A stretch of DNA of 64,000 bases from Hydractinia symbiolongicarpus (taxonomy: Eukaryota; Cnidaria; Hydrozoa; Anthoathecata; Hydractiniidae), in assembly GCF_029227915.1 (NCBI RefSeq), contig NC_079884.1, positions 23,126,001 through 23,190,000 on the forward strand. The letters run 5' to 3'. A program made the position numbers and the translations under genes. Positions 57,114-64,000 of the stretch are shown one piece after another (position 1 is the stretch's first letter; every line of letters starts with the position of its first letter). The notes under the pieces were generated by a model. The model searched no databases. It saw only the letters and a program-made list of their open reading frames with translations, and was not told the origin of the DNA.

Positions 57114-58974
57114 TTTTGGTACGTGCTTTGCGTATACAACAAAGACATGATAGCCATGTTGCTTATGAATTCCAAGTGTATGTTCAAAGGCAGCCTACAT
57201 CTCTGGCAAAGTAGATTATTTTGGACTGATATAAAAAAAAAAAAAAAAAAACAGTGGAGTCGAATGGTTTTTTTTAACAAAATAGAGTACATATACTTTA
57301 TACTTTGCTGTAAAATTATTTACTCGTCCATGTATATTTATTCGTTGATCTGCGAGGTTAGTTTTTTCAGCCGGAATGAAGTCACGCATACTTTTTCCCT
57401 TTTTGGAAAACTTTTTATCACAGTTTTACAGGATTCTCTTGCAACAAGTGCCTCTACCTTGCAGTTGGTGCAAATCTTATTAAAGAAAAAGGATGATACA
57501 CAAACACCAGTTATTGCTAGGTCTTAAAAGGCTTTTATCTCAATTTGTCCCTGTTCCGTCTTTTAATTTTTGCCTATGGACTCTTTTAGCTTTGCTTGCC
57601 CATATTCTGTTTTTCTAAGTGTTTGTTGACTCTTTTTGCTTTACTTGGCCTCTTTCGGATTTACGGAAATTTCTGTTCTGATCTAATTTGCTCTTTCTAC
57701 GAATGAGAAGCATAATGTTATCGGTTATCTGTTCAGTTGTTAGTATCTTAAAATATTGAATTTCGAGACACCTTCCTTGACTAGGGGACACAAATATTTC
57801 GCGTATGTAGTTTTCAACATGTTGCAGTGTATTAAATTTTAAAAGGCCTGATGTACCCCTTCTGTTATTCGTCTAAATTATTTGTCAAGCTATTTAGGAA
57901 GTCACTTGCACTGAAGTACTGGCTTGTGTAACCTAGGCTAGTGTACAACTTTTGTTCTTTCGCAGAGGACATGATCAAGATCACCTGGGCTCAAAAAAGA
58001 AACTTTAAGAACCGACCAAACGATCGCAAGCAGATCAGGCTTGGAACTTTTATTGATACACAATGATAAAAAAATCCCTGTACCGAAAACAGAGTAAGGC
58101 CCAGGATTGTTTTAACATCACCGATAAGTGAAGGAAACATCGGCGGCAGTTTCTATACGCAGGGTTCACAATAGCAATGACGTATGACCAAGAAAAACAA
58201 TCTTTCAAAACTAGAGAAACTTCTGTCATATTATTTAAAAAACACGTAGTTCCGCAGCGAGCTCAATAAATTCTGTAAGTTCACAATAAGTAAGCAATAG
58301 ATTCACCAAATAAGATTAGGTTCAATAAAGTTAATTAAAGTTCAGTAAGTTCAATTTATAGTTTAAGTCTAAATATCTGAATGTCTGAATATCTAGCTTT
58401 TATACTATGTCGAGTTTCTTCTTTTTTATACTCTGTCGAGTGTTGGTTGTCAATGTCGAACCTAAAAATCAGAAAAAGTGATTCATTGCGTGTATAATTT
58501 CTTCATGGCTAAATATTTATGCGGCTATTTTATATTCGTAAAAATCGCTGCACACACAAATTTAAATTCACTATAATTAATCACTATAGAGGTATTTTAC
58601 TTATCTGTCAGATTTAGGATACCAAGTCCTCACGATATCTATCTAATCTGGCAGACTTAAGATTAGTTGTGAGGTGACGTAATGTTGTGATTCGTAGTAT
58701 TGCCATGCACACGAATCACCTAGGCAAAATATATAAACCACATGGAAAAAATCAATTTTAAATAGTATCTGACGCTTAAATTTATTGAAATTTGCACTTT
58801 AAGCTTACCTCCTCCCAAATAAGTTATACCCTCAAAAATGTTTTATAACATACTAGTGCAAATACGAATGCACCTGTTCTACATATTCTGGCCTTCAGGT
58901 TAGCCTGGAATGACCCGTTCATACAGGAAAATATTCTTGCAACTTGTTTTTGTTGCCTCTATTGTGTAGAGGAG
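57114..58974. other. intergenic, no gene seen
   Basis: Contains an A tract at 57234-57250 and AT-rich unique sequence. A 134-codon frame at 57123-57527 crosses the A tract and shows no domain. Confidence 0.4.
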
Positions 58975-59340
58975 TTTAAAGCGCTGATCAAGAAAATATA
59001 TATGGTCATGTGCTTTCCACAAATTGTTAATGAGATACAAGGGTTTAAAACTTTTGCTGACATTAACAAAAACCTGCCAATGTACACAAAATTTGTCCAG
59101 AAATTTGTTTACTTATTGCATATGTAAATGGCGTGAAATTCTGATCAAGAAAAAAATATCTTGGATTATATGCTTTTGACAAACGGTTAAAGAAAATACA
59201 GGTTTGAAAACTTGGCTAACGTCAGCAAAATCCCTCTCCAAAGTACAAAAGAAATTGTATACCCGTTGCCTTCATCGGAAAAATCTGGAAACACTGATCA
59301 AGAAAATGTATAGGAATTTTGATGACGTCATCAACGTGTC
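58975..59340. repeat. tandem repeat, unit about 155 bp, about 2.3 copies
   Basis: 'tgatcaagaaaa' recurs at 58985, 59142 and 59295, each followed by 'tatggtcatgtgctttccac' like text and 'ggtttaaaac.tttgctgac' like text. Divergence is moderate. Confidence 0.65.
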
Positions 59341-60180
59341 TTACCCAATTTGGTCAAAGGTTGTCCCTAGTTACTAACGCAGTGAAAAATGACTGACGTC
59401 ACCACCTCGTTTCCTTGTGTACAACTACTTGTACAAAAGGGCCAGTTACAGGGGTCACAGACGTTGCCGTGTTTTCAGCAACTTTATTTCTTATTTCACC
59501 CACATTGAATTAACAAAATGGCATTTAGATTTGCTTAAAAATAGCTTGTATATATCTCACAAATGTAACTCAGACAAAAAAAAATTACTAATGTTATAGT
59601 GGTGATGTTGTTTTGAAGTGGAGCCACATCACGACCTGCTATTTTAAGTTTTGTTGAATAAGTAGCTTAACAACTAGCCGTTGTTGCATTTTCTGCTCAG
59701 GATACAAGTGAAGGTAACTTTTTTAAAAACTGATCGTAAGTAACTGAACATCTTAATTTCCTCAAGTGTCGTATTTGAGCTTGAAACAGTTTAAAGATGG
59801 TTTCCATTTAATGGGGTCTCCGTCAAATTTAAAAAATTTCTTTGGTAGTTCGACGGAGCAAGAACTTTAAGGAGTTTGTACCTATCTTTATGTACTTCTG
59901 TCTCTGAGATATAAAATGTCAGCTTCGACAAATATCAAATGTCAACTTCGTGTTTTTTTATGTCTCCTACATAAAACCGTTAAACACGGTATGAACTGAA
60001 AGAGAAAAAATTGCCATAAAATTCTTTTTTTGTGAAATTCACGAAGTTTGATTTTCGCGAAATATTAGGATTGGCTAACTTCATAAAAATCTGTTCTCGC
60101 GAATATTAATTTCATTAAGGTTGTTTATTCTATTTGCGAGTACGTGAAATTCAAACAGCGTCGTAAGTATTTGTCGCGCC
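59341..60180. other. intergenic, no gene seen
   Basis: The 60000-60130 part has 'ttcgcgaa' motifs in both orientations and may be an old MITE of the type seen at 27655-28020. Confidence 0.35.
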
Positions 60181-60320
60181 TATATTTCGTGCATCTTTAA
60201 CATATTTCGTGCATTTTTAACTTATTTCGCGCATCTTTAAAATATTTCGTGCGTCTGTAACATATTTCGTGCATCTTTAAAATATTTTGTGCATCTTTAA
60301 AATATTTCGTGCATCTTTAA
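60181..60320. repeat. 20-bp minisatellite, exactly seven units
   Basis: Consensus 'catatttcgtgcatctttaa' repeated in perfect 20-bp register across 140 bp with one to three changes per unit. No spacers. Confidence 0.95.
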
Positions 60321-60452
60321 CATATAATGCGTCATATGGTTTTGCAGCACTAAAAAAAACAAAATACAGCAATAGAAGAATTAAGTGCGTATTAAAAACT
60401 TTTAAGGGTTTACCACTACAAATGTTCTTATAAAAAATAGTGTATAATATTT

Positions 60453-60513
60453 ATATTGTATATATTTATATTGTATATATCTTTATTGTATATATCTTTA
60501 TTGTATATGCGTA
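60453..60513. repeat. 15-16-bp AT-rich tandem repeat
   Basis: 'attgtatatatcttt' type units repeated about four times. Confidence 0.75.
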
Positions 60514-60520
60514 TACACTC

Positions 60521-62682
60521 AATCATAGTGCCTTGTTTTTCCTGTGCGCGCAGAAGTGGAGGTTACTTTTCAGCTTAGTTTGTTTACATTTTAACGTTCA
60601 TTTCTGCGCGCGCATCGGTCATTACGTAATCACTTAGATGCGTGCGCAAGTAAATGTCAGGACTGTGGTCCCATGTATTGTAGTTTCGTATGCATTTATA
60701 AATTTGTCATTTTTTTGAAAGTCGCCTTTTTGATATCAATATGAAGACCAACCAGGGTTTTGATTATTTTTTTATCCAAACAACAATTAGGGAAGAAAAC
60801 CTTCTCTCACCATGTTATCTTTCTTTGTAGAAATTATATCTGTCCATCTAGGTAATATAGTACTTGAATTTTATTTTTTCCTGTACACTTGCCCTAAACT
60901 AGAAAAAATATCATGTCCTTAATGTTTAAGTTTTTCTTTTTAAAAATCTTTTCAGTTTTTCAAAAAATTGTGAGTTTGAAAATATGAAGTTATTTCCAGA
61001 GAAGTAATTTTCGCGAATCAGTGTTGACAATTTTTTTTGCGGCAATTAATTTTTGTAAATGAAATTAAATATTCTATAATTTAATATTAATATTTGTTTT
61101 CTTCCCATCATGACCTACCTGCCCCATTCTAATGCTTGAATTCTTAACTAGCCGTTCTCTCGAGACTACCGATTTAAAATTTGTTTTTTGATTACAAAAT
61201 TGCCCGCGAATAATACTCTTTAAAAGTATGCAGCGAAATTTCGAGTTTTGTACCCTATTATTTTAAGGCTTTTTCTTACGGAGGTAACGTACTAGCGCAA
61301 AAATCAGTAGAAAACTTAGCAAAAATGTTTGATCAGTAAAAAGAAGAAAAATTTAAAGTTAAAAATTTTAGTGCGTTTAAAATATCTATCATGGAGCTCA
61401 AATTTGGTCACTTTTTCTTGATACGGTACAGTAATTGGTTTTTTTTCTTCCCCTGCTGCGAGTTGATGAACATTCCAATTCTGCGATGTTTTAGAATTTT
61501 TCAAATTGTGCGGCGAATTGTTTAGACATTGGTAAGTGCGACACTGGTTACTTCACATGCATCAGTTAGTTAAACTTTCGCAGCCTACAAGCTGCAGAAC
61601 ACTGGGTAGGGAATGCTGTTTTCCCATTTCGAGAAAAAGCTAAAGAACGAACAATTTTGTAAATATAAAGTCCAGGGTTGCAGCTACCATTTACTTGAAG
61701 AAATTTTAAAAGTTCGAAGATAGGTCGTAAAGGTGCTGTGGGAGGGACTCTGAAATAGGGACTTGACAAGAAGATAGCCAAAAATGTTAAGTCAGGTAAA
61801 ACAAATTTTTGTCAAAGATTGTTGCTCGACAAAAAATATTATAAATAAACATAAATCTGGTTTCTTTTTTCAGAATTTTTTTACTGACAAGCTAAATTAT
61901 TAAGACATTACCTCTAAAATTACCAGACAAAAAGAGATTGCACCAGTAAAACACAGCAAACCTTTTACAAGACTCTCTAATTAACCAACATCATTTAACC
62001 CTTTGATTTGGTTATAAAAGTTTTATTTTTTCTGAATTTTTTTTTTTTTACTTCAATTGAAAATATCTCCAAAAGTAGAATGATTTGAACATTCCTTCTT
62101 TTCTTAAAAAAAGTTTCAAAATTTCTAGCCCATTCTACACTTTATTACGGCAGAATAGGCTAAAACACAACCCCCGTCCGATCAACGGTGTCCTGTGGTC
62201 GTCAAAGGCTTAACGGAAACTCTAATCAGCGGATAGCTTTTTGTTCCACGGTATCTACGTTGCTAAATTAGCGGACAGAACAAAAAGTATTAGACAGGTT
62301 AGCAAATACAACGCTTCACTTCAAACATTTATTTTTCATGTTACTTGTTGCATCAACATCGCCCTTTTTCCGTGAAAATATATTTTACGATTTGAGTGTT
62401 TTCATTACTCCTTAAACTAAACTGGATTAACTTATGGGTTACCTAGTTCGTGTGAAATTAGAAATCCGTTCTTGTCGAATTGAAACAGAAAAAGGAAACT
62501 GTCAATATAGCGATCACCTATAATTAACGACGGATTGCCCCAAAAGAGTCCGCCAATTAGAGATTCGACTGTATATATTTAAAAAGATATCGTTAACAAA
62601 GTCGGGCGACATCATGTATATTTAGCACCAATCTAGCTCAATCTTTAGAGTTGTAAATGAGTTAAAGAAATTATTAAAATAC
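60521..62682. other. intergenic, no gene seen
   Basis: Downstream of the Mab-21 gene. ORFs here are short, in-frame with no recognised domain; AT-rich. Confidence 0.45.
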
Positions 62683-64000
62683 TTATTGCAAAACGTTTGA
62701 AAAACTTTCTATGATATTTCCGCCATCAGGAAAAAATTGAGTAAAATCAAATCCGCCATCTTGCATTGAAGACATCGACAATCTCATGGCTTCATCGTCT
62801 GAAGAAGCAGCGGCTTGCAAACTTTCCATTGGTTTCACCGAAAGGTCTCTCACCCAGTCTGCAAGTAAGCAGAAATCAGACAAGACAATGCTGCGGATGT
62901 TATCACTATTCAGCATATCATTCAAATTCCCAACGTGACGAAAATAAAGAAAATCTTTTGAAACACTCAGTACTTTTTCAAAACCTTCAGGAGAAAACTT
63001 TCCTGTATCAATGGCTTCTTTCATCGCGGCTATGATATAGTGAAATTCTGGAGAATATTCATCCGAAGGAGGCTGTTCTGATCGTAGCTCAATTAAAATT
63101 TCTTGGCCCAACATTTCAACCTCTTCAGAATGTAGTTGTTGAAATGTTTTTGTTTTCAAAACTTCAGGAACCGCCAGTTCTTCCGGTTGTGTTTCAGTCG
63201 ATTCAGCTTTTGCGGAAACGAGTTCCGCAGATTTTTTTATTGAAATTTCCAAATCTTGAAAATATTTTTCAGGAGATTGTAATATGGTGAGAACATGCGA
63301 ATGCAAATCGCTCAGCTCCATTTTTGTCAATCCATCAAATAGATCTAGCTGACTAATGAAATAATGCCTCAAGGAACGATCTTCTAATGCTTGGAGCAAA
63401 CGATGCAACAATAGGAAAATACATTCACCAAGATCGATCCACTCCTTTGACTCTTTTTCCTCGCACTGCCAAAACAACAACGTTTTGATATGATACGAAG
63501 TAAAACATTCGGACAAAGGTTTGAATGTTTCGTGGAAAGAAGCCTTTAACAGTCTATAGCATTGTTTTTGTACTTCATTCATGGCCATGCATAAAATATT
63601 TTCAGCTTTCGAGAACGACAACCTAAACACGAATTTTGCTTCTTCTTCGCTTAGCTTCTCAGGATACTTACCAACTAAATGAAATCCGCTATCTTTAATT
63701 TGAGCAATAGTTTCCGCAGTTGGCCATTTTCTCGTTCTAGTTAACCAACCAACAGCTATAGTTGGCCAGCCGGTGCATTTTAACGTGGGAACAACATCAA
63801 TACCACTTTTTCTAGGTAATTCAGCAGTAGATTTAGGGCTTTTGTTAGAGATATAAGTTCCGCAAGCTTCACCTTCAGGATGATTGTTTAAATCGTTGTC
63901 ATGGGAATGACGTTCATTTGACGCAAAAAGGCGAGTAGCAACCAATTGTTTGAAGATTTGGTTAGGATAGATACCATCAGGTTTTGCGGCACTCTTATCA
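62683..64000 (-). CDS. Mab-21 domain (cGAS-like receptor superfamily) protein, 3' part
   Basis: The frame is open from the window edge to the stop at 62683 (about 438 codons visible). Motifs VPTLKCTGWPTIAVGWLTR, WPTAETIAQIKDSGFHLVGK, FRLSFSKAENILCM, CYRLLKASF, SYHIKTLLFWQCEE and LRHYFISQLDLFDGLTK match the C-terminal half of the Mab-21 fold, which follows a nucleotidyltransferase core. The catalytic GS and acidic residues would be upstream, outside the window, so enzyme activity cannot be judged. The tail (about 200 residues) is helical and ends DGGFDFTQFFPDGG. Cnidarians have large expansions of this family, some acting as nucleic-acid sensors that make cyclic dinucleotides; a developmental mab-21-like protein is the alternative. 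Confidence 0.8.
   Translation of the reverse strand, partial: DKSAAKPDGIYPNQIFKQLVATRLFASNERHSHDNDLNNHPEGEACGTYISNKSPKSTAELPRKSGIDVVPTLKCTGWPTIAVGWLTRTRKWPTAETIAQIKDSGFHLVGKYPEKLSEEEAKFVFRLSFSKAENILCMAMNEVQKQCYRLLKASFHETFKPLSECFTSYHIKTLLFWQCEEKESKEWIDLGECIFLLLHRLLQALEDRSLRHYFISQLDLFDGLTKMELSDLHSHVLTILQSPEKYFQDLEISIKKSAELVSAKAESTETQPEELAVPEVLKTKTFQQLHSEEVEMLGQEILIELRSEQPPSDEYSPEFHYIIAAMKEAIDTGKFSPEGFEKVLSVSKDFLYFRHVGNLNDMLNSDNIRSIVLSDFCLLADWVRDLSVKPMESLQAAASSDDEAMRLSMSSMQDGGFDFTQFFPDGGNIIESFSNVLQ

Noticed and set aside
57123-57527. 134-codon plus-strand ORF
   Set aside because: It passes through a 17-nt A tract and shows no domain or splice support.
60181-60320. Regular short repeats resembling a CRISPR array
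   Set aside because: The 20-bp units are directly adjacent with no spacers, and the DNA is animal; it is a minisatellite.

Overview
The window is AT-rich invertebrate animal DNA, most likely from a cnidarian and plausibly a hydrozoan. The evidence is spliced genes with GT..AG introns, DNAJC25-, FBXL12- and Mab-21-type animal genes, a lineage-specific class A GPCR pair, and Kolobok, Tigger/pogo, DIRS, Penelope-like and Helitron elements of the kinds abundant in cnidarians. No bacterial, plasmid or phage organisation is present. The species call is inference; no database was consulted.

Layout. 1-8.1 kb: two tandem copies of an orphan rhodopsin-like GPCR on the minus strand (the first cut by the window edge), about 7.4 kb apart, separated by a degenerate tandem repeat, a head-to-tail Helitron-like array, a 101-bp Helitron-like insertion and a 450-bp MITE. 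8.8-16.8 kb: repeat-rich, with a 47-bp inverted-repeat element, a tRNA-derived SINE, a broken tyrosine-recombinase gene, a broken transposase-like gene interrupted by a Penelope-like fragment with a hammerhead-like motif, and a ~355-bp tandem repeat. 17.3-25.6 kb: a 14-exon minus-strand gene for a secreted modular protein (signal peptide, acidic SGSG glycosaminoglycan-type site, basic region, coiled coil, C-terminal EGF domain) in which all 13 introns appear to be phase 1. 28.0-29.1 kb: DNAJC25. 33.6-35.6 kb: a TA-flanked inverted-repeat element containing a tRNA-Glu-like pseudogene. 39.5-40.6 kb: an FBXL12-like F-box/LRR gene. 62.7-64.0 kb: the 3' part of a Mab-21/cGAS-like-receptor gene running off the window.

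The most unusual part is 41.7-56.1 kb, a nest of DNA transposons in which three separate elements each pair a transposase with a second gene on the opposite strand. (1) A Kolobok element (42128-46461, TTAA duplications, apparently intact) carries a THAP transposase and, converging on it with a 23-bp gap, a spliced 188-aa gene resembling the zinc-coordinating C-terminal 'ballast' domain of the P2X7 receptor. (2) A Tigger element (47797-50677, TA duplications) has a HIRAN-like gene lying antisense inside the single intron of its transposase. (3) A pogo-like element (about 53570-56130) has a second, divergent HIRAN-like gene head-to-head with its transposase. The Kolobok element landed inside a DIRS-type retroelement, whose reading frame resumes on the far side. 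Repeated coupling of DDE transposases to HIRAN-like or P2X7-ballast partners is the best candidate here for an undescribed system.
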